Assembly (NCBI GenBank): GCA_002292165.1
Contig: DBBK01000270.1
Location: forward strand, 1-6,469
Length of the DNA: 6,469 nt
Source: Brevundimonas sp. UBA986
GTDB lineage: Bacteria; Pseudomonadota; Alphaproteobacteria; Caulobacterales; Caulobacteraceae
Direction of reading: 5' to 3'
Part shown: piece by piece, positions 1 to 5,834 of the stretch
Layout of the letters: each line of letters begins with the position of its first letter
How positions within the stretch are numbered: position 1 is the stretch's first letter
Made by a program: the position numbers and the translations under genes
Notes under the pieces: model-generated
What the model was told of the DNA's origin: nothing
The model's input: only the letters and a program-made list of their open reading frames with translations
Databases searched by the model: none

Positions 1-1
1 A

Positions 2-628
2 GGCGCGCTGGAACAGGTCTATCGCGGCGCCTCGAAGATGATCGGCGTCCTGCCCTGCGGGGTGCGGCCTGATGCGCCGGACCAGCGCCTCGCCACCTTC
101 TTCTGGAGCCTGAAGGGCGACGACCATCCGCAATGGCGCGCGTCCGGCCTCGCGCCGTGGAAGGCCGAGATCCTGTCCCTCTGGCCCGAGGTCGCACCGG
201 TGCTCGAGGCCATCGTCGACCCGGACGCCATGACCCTGGCCCGCTACGGCCACCACACCCTGATCCGGCCGGTCGCCAACCGGCTGGCGGTGCTCGGCGA
301 TGCGGCCCATTCGACCAGTCCGCAGCTGGGGCAGGGGGTCAATATGGGCCTGCTCGACGCCCTCGCCCTCGCCGACGCTCTGGAAACCCACGCCGAGCTG
401 CCGGACGCGCTGCACGCCTACGCCGCCGCCCGGCGCTGGCACGTGCGCCTCTATCAGGCCCTGTCGATGGTCTTCACTCCCTTCTATCAGGCCGACGGCG
501 CTGTCCTGCCGTGGATCCGCGACCACATCCTCGGCAAGGTCGCCCGCCTGCCCTTCGCCCCGCGCCTGCTGGCCGCGACCGTCTCGGGTCTGCTGCTCGA
601 TCCCAGAAGCGTTCCCGGGGGCCGGTGA
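2..628 (+). CDS. FAD-dependent monooxygenase, C-terminal part (5' truncated by window)
   Basis: The reading frame is open from base 2, so the gene starts upstream of the window; 208 residues are visible. The start-like ATG at 38 is internal. The key signature is the second FAD-binding motif of the p-hydroxybenzoate hydroxylase/UbiH superfamily, GDAAHSTSPQLGQG, at visible residues 99-112 (bases 296-337), preceded by LAVL and followed by a Leu/Ala-rich helix (GLLDALALADAL). In this family the Asp of the GD motif contacts the ribityl chain of FAD, and the enzymes use NAD(P)H and O2 to hydroxylate or epoxidise an aromatic or similar ring. The N-terminal GxGxxG dinucleotide fold is not visible, and the substrate cannot be told from this half. 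No signal peptide or membrane segment is seen, so it is probably cytosolic. The next gene begins 49 bp downstream on the same strand. Family assignment is firm; substrate is unknown. Confidence 0.88.
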   Translation, partial: GALEQVYRGASKMIGVLPCGVRPDAPDQRLATFFWSLKGDDHPQWRASGLAPWKAEILSLWPEVAPVLEAIVDPDAMTLARYGHHTLIRPVANRLAVLGDAAHSTSPQLGQGVNMGLLDALALADALETHAELPDALHAYAAARRWHVRLYQALSMVFTPFYQADGAVLPWIRDHILGKVARLPFAPRLLAATVSGLLLDPRSVPGGR

Positions 629-642
629 ACCCCAACCGGCCC
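619..642 (+). terminator. hairpin overlapping monooxygenase stop, weak terminator candidate
   Basis: A perfect 8-bp stem, GGGCCGGT (619-626) with ACCGGCCC (635-642), encloses an 8-nt loop and includes the first base of the TGA stop. It is followed by a pyrimidine-rich stretch (about 648-660) but no real T-run. It may weaken read-through into the lipoprotein gene or simply reflect high GC. Confidence 0.25.
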
Positions 643-666
643 GGACCGTTCGTCTCCCTCTGATCC

Positions 667-672
667 AAGGAG
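667..672 (+). promoter_or_regulatory. ribosome binding site fixing the lipoprotein start
   Basis: AAGGAG lies 5 nt before the ATG at 678. The frame is open back to an ATG at 300, deep inside the monooxygenase gene. This Shine-Dalgarno sequence, together with the signal peptide that starts at 678, decides in favour of 678. Confidence 0.85.
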
Positions 673-677
673 CGCCC

Positions 678-1406
678 ATGGCCGTCCGAGCCCTCACCGC
701 CGCCGCCGCCGTCCTTACCCTCGCCGCCTGCGGTCAGGGCGCGGCGCCCTCGCCAGAAGAGGCCGCGGCTCCCGCGCCGACCGAGCCGGTCGCCGGTCAG
801 CCCACGACCAGCCCCACGCCGCTCCCGAGCGAACAGACCCGGGTCCCGTCGACAGGCGAACAGGGCGGCGTCTCCGACTGGCGTCAGGTGGCCAAGGCCG
901 CCGACGCCTCGGCCTTGGGCCGCTTGGATCAGGCCTGGCGGCTGGGCCGCGCCGAGGCCGAGGACAAGGGGTTCGCCGATCAGGTCGAGGCCCTGGGTCC
1001 CCTCGTCGATCCCAACGCCGCCCTGCCGGGCCGCCTCCAGCCCCCGCCCGGGAGTTATCACTGCCGCACGATCAAGCTGGGTTCGCGCGATGAAAAGGGA
1101 CCCGCCTTCCTGTCCTATCCGAACTTCCGCTGCACGGTGGAGCTGACCCCCGGCGGCGACCTGGTCCTGACCAAGACCACAGGCTCGCAGCGCTCGCGCG
1201 GCCTGCTCTATCCGCATTCGGACAATCAGCTGGTCTTCCTCGGCGCCCAGGCCTGGGGCGACGAGACGACGTATCCGACCTATGGCCAGACCCGCGAACG
1301 CGACCAGATCGGCGTCCTCGAACGCATCGGCCCGCAGCGCTGGCGTCTGGTCATCCCCTGGCCGAAGCAGGAGGCCAAGCTGGAGATCCTCGAACTGACG
1401 CGATGA
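678..1406 (+). CDS. DUF4893-type lipoprotein
   Basis: 242-residue predicted lipoprotein of unknown function. Residues 1-17 form a short Ala/Leu-rich signal peptide ending in the lipobox L15-A16-A17-C18, so Cys18 should be lipidated and the protein anchored facing the periplasm. Residues 19-64 are a Pro/Ala/Thr/Glu-rich linker. The folded part starts near SDWRQVAKAAD (about 66) and resembles DUF4893 proteins, as I recall them, in the DWR opening, the LGRLDQAW helix, LLDPNAALPG-like spacing, GSYHCRTIKLG, YPNFRC, TGSQR, VFLGA, ERDQIGVLERIGPQRWRLV and a final LEILEL strand. Two cysteines, in YHCRTI and NFRCTV, could form a disulfide. The start at 678 is set by an AAGGAG site 5 nt upstream. It follows the monooxygenase by 49 bp and may be transcribed with it. 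It converges on the 1416-1901 gene with 9 bp between stops. Lipoprotein status is well supported; the domain name is from memory of the family pattern. Confidence 0.85.
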   Translation: MAVRALTAAAAVLTLAACGQGAAPSPEEAAAPAPTEPVAGQPTTSPTPLPSEQTRVPSTGEQGGVSDWRQVAKAADASALGRLDQAWRLGRAEAEDKGFADQVEALGPLVDPNAALPGRLQPPPGSYHCRTIKLGSRDEKGPAFLSYPNFRCTVELTPGGDLVLTKTTGSQRSRGLLYPHSDNQLVFLGAQAWGDETTYPTYGQTRERDQIGVLERIGPQRWRLVIPWPKQEAKLEILELTR

Positions 1407-1418
1407 CCATTCAGGTCA
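1404..1418. other. small inverted repeat formed by two convergent stop codons
   Basis: TGACC (1404-1408) and GGTCA (1414-1418) are perfect complements around ATTCA. The TGA stop of the lipoprotein is the left end, and the TGA stop of the minus-strand gene is the right end. The stem is too short for an intrinsic terminator and there is no T-tract, so neither gene has a visible terminator here. Confidence 0.5.
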
Positions 1419-1901
1419 CCCTGCAGGCACGACCCAGTAGAGACCCCGATCTGGATCGAAGATGAAGACCACCCGGGTCTCGCCTCGCGAAACATGGACG
1501 GTCGGCATCCCGCTCGTCCGCCCCGGTACGACATCCAGCCGGTCCAGCGCAGGATCATAGAGGAAAGGGCCGGGAGTCAGATCCGTCCATCCGCCGTCCG
1601 GCCTGAGACCATAGAGCTCGAGTCGGGTCTGGCCGGGGAGGGACAGGGACACCACGGCCAGACGTGCATAAGCGCGCGGTTCGCCGGCATCGAAGAAGGC
1701 CACACACGTTCGTGCCGCCACCTCGGAGCCATGACCGACGGCCAGTCGCTCCCGAATTCCGGCAATGGCCGAAGCCTCGCCGGTGCAATCCAGAACCACG
1801 CCGTCATCCCCGGATTCCGCTGGAGAGGCTGCGGCGAGCGAAGGGGACCCGCCCAGAACCGAGGCGACCACCACAACCCGAAGAAGGGGTATCCGGCGCA
1901 T
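1416..1901 (-). CDS. small secreted protein of unknown function
   Basis: 161 residues; I do not recognise the family. An N-terminal signal peptide is clear: MRRIPLLR, then a hydrophobic VVVVASVLGG core and a SPSLAAAS cleavage region around residues 21-26, giving a mature protein of about 135 residues. There is no lipobox. The mature part has two cysteines (C39 in LDCTG and C66 in RTCVA) that could form a disulfide in the periplasm, and alternating beta-type segments (LAVVSLSL, RLELYGL, VVFIFDP, LYWVVP) suggesting a small beta-rich fold. There are no catalytic motifs I can name. The ATG at 1901 lies 6 bp after the stop of the serine hydrolase gene on the same strand, so the two are almost certainly co-transcribed and probably translationally coupled. 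The only Shine-Dalgarno-like sequence, GAAGG at 1917-1913, sits 11 nt away inside the upstream gene. A role linked to the hydrolase is inference from context only. Confidence 0.75.
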   Translation of the reverse strand: MRRIPLLRVVVVASVLGGSPSLAAASPAESGDDGVVLDCTGEASAIAGIRERLAVGHGSEVAARTCVAFFDAGEPRAYARLAVVSLSLPGQTRLELYGLRPDGGWTDLTPGPFLYDPALDRLDVVPGRTSGMPTVHVSRGETRVVFIFDPDRGLYWVVPAG

Positions 1902-1907
1902 CCGGCT

Positions 1908-3542
1908 TCAAACCTTCGTCAGTCTAAGGTCTTGATAGTCGTACGAGAAATCGGCGTCCGGGCTCAGGGCCTTCATCGTCGCCGTCTTCGGGCGGCCGTT
2001 CTCGAGGGCGAAGCTGACCAGCAGATCCTCTTCGCGCTTGTCGAGGAAGCGGGTGCGCATCGTTTCCCCGTCATAGGGTTCGACCGGCCCCTTCAGCGTC
2101 GGGGTGTGGGTGAAGCGCATCCACAGGCCCTCGCCGCGCTTCTCGATGACGATGTCGCCATACCAGGGGTCGCGCCAGGTCCCGGCATAGGCCTCCAGCG
2201 GCAGCGACGGCTTCGTGCCCGCCGCCTGACGGGCGTCGATGTCGGCGGCGGCCTTGACCGCCTTGGGCTCGGCCTCGGCGGCCAGCCGCACCGAGTCGGC
2301 GATCCAGTCGAACGACCCGCCCTTTTCCATGCAGATGTCGGCGATGCCCGAGCGCAGGGCGCGCAGCAGCTGGCCCTCCTCGGCATTGGAGAAGATGGAG
2401 AAGCCGACGTTGCGGCCCGGGATCATCACCGTCGCCGAGATGCCGCCCGGCGAGCCGCCGCCGTGGCTGATGTAGCGTTCACCGCGATAGTCCTGCACCT
2501 GATGGCCCATGGCGTAGGTCGAGGCGATGGCCCGGCCCGGCATGGCCGCCGTCGGCCCTTCCGAGCCCGAGACGATGATGTTGGGCCTCCACATCTCCTT
2601 GGCCGAGGCTTCGGAGAACAGCCGCGATCCGTCCGGCAGCTTACCCATGGCCAGACGGATGGCGATCCATTTGGCCCAGTCGGTCGCGGTGGTGCAGATG
2701 CCGCCCGCCGCCGCCGCCGAATCCCAGTTCCAGACCTCGGCGATCGAGTCCGCGATCTGCGTCATCGGACCATGGGTCCGCAAGGGAGGCCCGACCCGGG
2801 CGTGGGGCAGGGCCGACTTCGCCGGATCCGCCAGGGTCGCCAGGGGCACGGTCTCGGTCATGCCCGCGCGGCTGAAGATTCGCGTCTGGATGAACTGCTC
2901 CCAACGCATGCCGGAGACCTTTTCCAGCACCGCCCCCGCGACCACGAACATGAGGTTGCAGTAGTGATAATTCGCGCGGAACCCGTCCTCGATGGGCACA
3001 AAGGCGGCCTGACGCACGACCTCGTCGCGGGTCCGGTCGCTGTTGGGCCAGAACAGCAGATCCCCGGCGCCCAGGCCGAAGCCGGCGCGGTGACTGAGGG
3101 TGTCGCGAACGGTGATGTGCTCGCCGATGTACGGGTCCGACAGGGCGAAGTCGGGCAGGTAGGTCTTCACCGGCTCGTCCCACTTCACCTTGCTCTCGTC
3201 GACCATCATGGCCAGGGCGGCGGCGGTGACGTTCTTGGTGTTGGAGGCGATGGCGAACAGGGTGTGCTCGTCGGCCCTGGTCGCCTCGCCCATCTTGCGC
3301 ACGCCGTAGCCGCGCGCCAGGACCGTCCGGCCGTCCTTGACCACGGCGATGGAGAGGGCGGGCTGGTCGGGGAAGGCCGCCATGGCCCGTTTCACATAGG
3401 CGTCGACGGTCTCGGCCAGGGCGGCCCCGGCGTCGGGCGCCGAGGTCGCCGTCTGGCTCCAGGCCAGGGTCGGGCTCGCCAGACCGGCCATGCCGAGGCC
3501 CGCGGACGACAGGGCCTGACGGCGCGACAGACGAAGGGACAT
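1908..3542 (-). CDS. Tat-exported serine hydrolase, beta-lactamase/S12 family with C-terminal DUF3471-like domain
   Basis: 544 residues. The N-terminus is a twin-arginine signal: SRRQAL (6-11), a hydrophobic stretch, and a likely cut after PTLA (27), so the protein should be exported folded. The catalytic domain (about 40-400) has the penicillin-binding-like triad: S100-N-T-K103 (nucleophile and general base), Y194-C-N196, and H360-GGG as the third motif in place of KTG. This set is found in class C-like esterases, D-aminopeptidases and DD-peptidases of family S12 as well as true beta-lactamases. Residues about 446-540 (LPLEAYAGTWRDPWYGDIVIE onward) look like the beta-barrel DUF3471/Pab87-type C-terminal domain, which resistance beta-lactamases lack. 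The likely role is therefore a periplasmic peptidase or esterase rather than antibiotic resistance. GGAG (3554-3551) sits 8 nt before the ATG. The small secreted gene follows after 6 bp, and the gene diverges from the pectate lyase. The substrate cannot be read from sequence. Confidence 0.92.
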   Translation of the reverse strand: MSLRLSRRQALSSAGLGMAGLASPTLAWSQTATSAPDAGAALAETVDAYVKRAMAAFPDQPALSIAVVKDGRTVLARGYGVRKMGEATRADEHTLFAIASNTKNVTAAALAMMVDESKVKWDEPVKTYLPDFALSDPYIGEHITVRDTLSHRAGFGLGAGDLLFWPNSDRTRDEVVRQAAFVPIEDGFRANYHYCNLMFVVAGAVLEKVSGMRWEQFIQTRIFSRAGMTETVPLATLADPAKSALPHARVGPPLRTHGPMTQIADSIAEVWNWDSAAAAGGICTTATDWAKWIAIRLAMGKLPDGSRLFSEASAKEMWRPNIIVSGSEGPTAAMPGRAIASTYAMGHQVQDYRGERYISHGGGSPGGISATVMIPGRNVGFSIFSNAEEGQLLRALRSGIADICMEKGGSFDWIADSVRLAAEAEPKAVKAAADIDARQAAGTKPSLPLEAYAGTWRDPWYGDIVIEKRGEGLWMRFTHTPTLKGPVEPYDGETMRTRFLDKREEDLLVSFALENGRPKTATMKALSPDADFSYDYQDLRLTKV

Positions 3543-3626
3543 GACGAGAACTCCAGCGAAACCTGAACGGTGAGGCTACGCGCCGATTCAGGCGGGCGCC
3601 AGTACGGCGGCGCTCGGCCCCGTCCT

Positions 3627-3638
3627 GACACCGGTGTC
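3627..3638. promoter_or_regulatory. perfect 12-bp palindrome, candidate operator
   Basis: GACACCGGTGTC is an exact inverted repeat with a central CG step, the shape typical of LacI-family operators that often control sugar and polysaccharide genes. It lies about 96 bp upstream of the pectate lyase ATG and 85 bp upstream of the hydrolase ATG. No regulator gene is in the window, so the binding protein is unknown. Confidence 0.5.
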
Positions 3639-3643
3639 TTTTC

Positions 3644-3657
3644 AGTGTCGCGACGCT
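3644..3657. promoter_or_regulatory. second near-palindrome beside the candidate operator
   Basis: AGTGTCGCGACGCT is symmetric except at one base pair. Its centre is 18 bp from the centre of the GACACCGGTGTC element. The two share a GTGTC half-site repeated at an 11-bp interval (3634-3638 and 3645-3649), about one helical turn, which would suit binding on one face of the DNA. It could also be chance in GC-rich DNA. Confidence 0.3.
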
Positions 3658-3733
3658 GGTGTAGCGTCCGGGCAGACCTCGCCGTCCGGGACGGAACGGG
3701 GCGGGCCTGAAGGTCCATTCGGGAGGAGCCCCT

Positions 3734-4873
3734 ATGTCGTATTCCTCGACCGTTCGCGGTCGCGCCTTGATTGCCGCCGCCGCGCCCCTGCTGGCCGTGA
3801 TGGCCGCCTGCGCCCCGGCTGTCGCCAACACGTCCGCCGCGAGCGCGCCGCAACCGGTCGCCGCCCAGAACAGCGCGCCCGTCCGCTGGGGCAGCGCCGT
3901 CCTGCGTCAGGACGCGGCCTGGTACGCCTCGGCCGAGGCCCGGCGTCTGGCCGACAGCGTCCTGCTCTACCAGTTCGCCAATGGCTCCTGGCCCAAGAAC
4001 ACCGACATGAGCGCGCCCCCGGCCGCGCCGGTCGACCCCGAACTCGGCGACACCATCGACAACCAGGCGACCACGCTGGAGATGGAGTTCCTGGCCAGGG
4101 TGATTCAGGCGGGCGCGCCCAATTCCGCCGCCTATGTCGCCGCCTTCGACAAGGGCTTCGATTGGGTTCTGGCGGCCCAGTACCCGAACGGCGGCTGGCC
4201 CCAGTTCTTCCCGCTGCGGACGGGCTACTACACCCACATCACCTACAATGATGACGCCATGGTGCGGGTGCTCAACGTCCTGCGCGACGTCTCCAACGGC
4301 GCCGGCCCCTACGGCTTCGTCGACACGGGCCGCAAGGCGAGGGCCGCGGAGGCCGTCACGCGCGGGATCGACATCATCCTCAAGACCCAGATTGTGCAGA
4401 ACGGCAAGCTGACCGTCTGGTGCGCCCAGCATGACGAGGTCACCCTGGCCCCGGCGTGGGCGCGCAAATTCGAGCCGCCGTCGCTGTCGGGTTATGAGAG
4501 CGTGGGTATCACCCGCTTCCTGATGGGCATTCCCAACCCCTCGCCCGAGGTCATCGCCGCCGTCGAGGGCTCGGTCGCCTGGTTCAGATCCACCGTCATC
4601 CCCGACATCGCCGTCGAGCGCTTCACCAATGCCGAGGGTCAGAACGACCGTCGCGTGATCCCGGCCCCGGGCGCCCGCCTCTGGGCCCGCTTCTATGAGC
4701 TGGGGACCAACCGGCCGATCTTCATCGACCGCACCTCGGTGTTTCAGCCGGCGCTGGCCGACCTCGATCGCGAACGCCGCGCCGGCTATAATTATTACGA
4801 CGGCGCCGGGGCCAATCTGATCGATCGCGACTACCCGGCCTGGCGTCGCCGCGTCGGCCTGCCCGCGACCTAG
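3734..4873 (+). CDS. pelA: exported pectate lyase, polysaccharide lyase family 10
   Basis: 379 residues. It should cleave polygalacturonate (de-esterified pectin) by calcium-dependent beta-elimination, giving unsaturated oligogalacturonides. The PL10 pattern runs the length of the protein: LLYQFANGSWPKNTDM (77-92), the AAQYPNGGWPQFFP block (147-160), YYTHITYNDDAM (165-176), with acidic residues likely in the calcium site, VWCAQHDE (228-235), EPPSLSGYES (247-256), ARFYELGTNRPIFIDR (318-333) and a closing ERRAGYNYYDG. Family members use an arginine as catalytic base; I cannot place it without an alignment (R261, R306/R307, R319 and R333 are candidates). The N-terminal signal is either a classical one (cut after APAVA, residue 31) or a lipoprotein signal, since MAAC puts Cys26 in a weak lipobox. 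There is no carbohydrate-binding module; it is a single-domain enzyme. GGGAGGAG is 5 nt before the ATG. It diverges from the serine hydrolase, and its stop overlaps that of the dehydrogenase. No other pectin gene is in view. Confidence 0.95.
   Translation: MSYSSTVRGRALIAAAAPLLAVMAACAPAVANTSAASAPQPVAAQNSAPVRWGSAVLRQDAAWYASAEARRLADSVLLYQFANGSWPKNTDMSAPPAAPVDPELGDTIDNQATTLEMEFLARVIQAGAPNSAAYVAAFDKGFDWVLAAQYPNGGWPQFFPLRTGYYTHITYNDDAMVRVLNVLRDVSNGAGPYGFVDTGRKARAAEAVTRGIDIILKTQIVQNGKLTVWCAQHDEVTLAPAWARKFEPPSLSGYESVGITRFLMGIPNPSPEVIAAVEGSVAWFRSTVIPDIAVERFTNAEGQNDRRVIPAPGARLWARFYELGTNRPIFIDRTSVFQPALADLDRERRAGYNYYDGAGANLIDRDYPAWRRRVGLPAT
4870..4873. other. CTAG shared by two convergent stop codons
   Basis: TAG at 4871-4873 ends the pectate lyase on the plus strand, and the reverse complement of CTA at 4870-4872 is the TAG ending the dehydrogenase on the minus strand. 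The coding regions overlap by 4 bp, leaving no room for a terminator between them. Confidence 0.95.
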
Positions 4874-5712
4874 GACGCGATGAAGGCCGCGAAGGCTTCG
4901 GCGTAATCCGGATGCCAGCGTGACAGGGCCGGGCGGTTCTCGATGAGGTCGCCCATGGCCCACTGCATCCGCTTCTGGTCCAGCGGCCGGTCGACGTCCT
5001 CGTCCGGGCACAGGATGTAGAAGTCGCCGGCGGCGAGGCCCTGCATCATGAAGTCGACCGTCTGGGCCGAGGTCCAGGCGCCCGACGGCTTGTCGCTCCG
5101 GCCCCGCGCCGTCATCCCGGTGAAGACGAAGCCGGGGATCAGCAGATGGGCCGAGACCTGACCCTCGCCGGTGTTCCTGAGCTCATGCGCCAGCGCCTCC
5201 GTATAGGCCTTCACCGCCGCCTTTGAGACATTGTAGGCCGGGTTGCCGGGCGGGTTGGTGATCCCCTGTTTCGAGCCCGTGTTGATGATCAGCCCGGGCC
5301 GGCCGCGCGCGATCATCCCGGGAACGAAGGCCTGACAGCCGTGGATCACGCCCCACAGATTGACGTCGAGCAGTGTCTTCCAGTTCGCTTCCGGCCCGAG
5401 GGCGTCGGTGGGCATGGACACCGCCGCATTGTTCATCAGCACATCGACCCCGCCGAAGCGCGCGACGACCGCGGCTTCCAGCGCCGTGACCGCGGCCCGG
5501 TCGGACACGTCCACGGCGAAGATCGCGGTCTCGGCTCCGGGAGCCCGCGCCCTCACCGCTTCGACCGCTGCTTCAAGCCGGGCCGGATCCAGATCGACCA
5601 GGGCGACCTTCAGTCCCAGCGCCGCGAACTGACAGGCGGCCTCCAGCCCGATGCCGGACGCCGCCCCCGTGACGACGGCGACCGCGCCGGGGATCAGGAC
5701 GGGATGGGACAT
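4870..5712 (-). CDS. short-chain dehydrogenase/reductase (classical SDR)
   Basis: 280 residues, slightly longer than the usual 250 of classical SDRs. It should be a cytosolic NAD(P)-dependent oxidoreductase acting on an alcohol/carbonyl pair. The cofactor motif TGAASGIG is at 15-22, and Asp40 ending the second strand (VALVD) favours NAD(H) over NADP(H). NNAA (94-97) and N118 in DVNLWG follow. The catalytic set is complete: S147 (NTGSKQG), Y160 and K164 (YNVSK), with PG at 193-194. The tail after about 205 (SDKPSGAWTSAQTVDFMMQG onward, through residues such as FYILCPDEDVDR) forms the substrate-binding cap and C-terminal extension. The substrate is not predictable. The ATG at 5712 is chosen because AAGGAGG lies 5 nt upstream; an upstream TTG at 5769 in the same frame would add a Pro-rich stretch atypical of SDRs. 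It is convergent with the pectate lyase and preceded by the BA14K-like gene with its terminator in between, so it probably has its own promoter. Confidence 0.93.
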   Translation of the reverse strand: MSHPVLIPGAVAVVTGAASGIGLEAACQFAALGLKVALVDLDPARLEAAVEAVRARAPGAETAIFAVDVSDRAAVTALEAAVVARFGGVDVLMNNAAVSMPTDALGPEANWKTLLDVNLWGVIHGCQAFVPGMIARGRPGLIINTGSKQGITNPPGNPAYNVSKAAVKAYTEALAHELRNTGEGQVSAHLLIPGFVFTGMTARGRSDKPSGAWTSAQTVDFMMQGLAAGDFYILCPDEDVDRPLDQKRMQWAMGDLIENRPALSRWHPDYAEAFAAFIAS

Positions 5713-5717
5713 GGCGG

Positions 5718-5724
5718 CCTCCTT
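5718..5724 (-). promoter_or_regulatory. strong ribosome binding site fixing the SDR start
   Basis: AAGGAGG read on the minus strand, 5 nt before the ATG at 5712. It rules out the in-frame TTG at 5769 as the main start. A TTGACC (5769-5764) could serve as a -35 box, but the -10 opposite it is poor. Confidence 0.85.
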
Positions 5725-5781
5725 CGGTTCGGGAGGCGGCAAGGGACGCTTCGGCCCGGGCGGGGTCAAGGCGGCGGACGC

Positions 5782-5813
5782 GAAAAGGCCCGCCGCGTTT
5801 CCACGGCGGGCCT
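5782..5813 (-). terminator. intrinsic terminator after the BA14K-like gene
   Basis: A perfect 10-bp stem, AGGCCCGCCG (5786-5795) with CGGCGGGCCT (5804-5813), encloses an 8-nt loop. Read on the minus strand it is followed directly by TTTTC (5786-5782), the U-tract expected of a Rho-independent terminator. It begins 21 bp after the stop codon at 5835 and separates that gene from the dehydrogenase. Confidence 0.85.
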
Positions 5814-5834
5814 CATCAGATCTGAAGGCTCAGC

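Larger units (their letters stand above)
3543..3733. promoter_or_regulatory. divergent intergenic control region (serine hydrolase / pectate lyase)
   Basis: This 191-bp gap separates two divergent gene starts, so it should hold both promoters. No convincing -35/-10 pair is visible on either strand; CTGACA at 3625-3630 is -35-like but has no good -10 partner. It carries two dyad-symmetric elements (3627-3638 and 3644-3657), the short inverted repeats ACGCT/AGCGT (3653-3667) and CCGTC/GACGG (3682-3694), and the pectate lyase Shine-Dalgarno sequence GGGAGGAG (3721-3728), 5 nt before its ATG. Confidence 0.7.

Noticed and set aside
300..677. Upstream extension of the DUF4893-type lipoprotein frame to an ATG at 300
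   Set aside because: It would overlap the monooxygenase by more than 300 bp and bury the signal peptide and lipobox. AAGGAG before 678 marks the true start.
1908..3542. Antibiotic resistance beta-lactamase
   Set aside because: The S-x-x-K and Y-x-N motifs are shared by esterases and peptidases. The C-terminal extra domain and HGGG motif fit those relatives better, and there is no mobile context.
1494..3566. A 690-codon open frame on the plus strand across the serine hydrolase and small secreted gene
   Set aside because: It is antisense to two genes with clear motifs and signal peptides. Its translation is a low-complexity Arg/Gly/His-rich string with no domain, as is common opposite high-GC genes.
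3392..5011. A 539-codon minus-strand open frame opposite the pectate lyase and the divergent control region
   Set aside because: It runs across three annotated regions, has a low-complexity composition and no ribosome site or motif. The plus-strand pectate lyase pattern is unmistakable.
5713..5769. N-terminal extension of the dehydrogenase from a TTG
   Set aside because: It adds a Pro/Lys-rich stretch ahead of the Rossmann fold, while a near-perfect AAGGAGG precedes the ATG at 5712.
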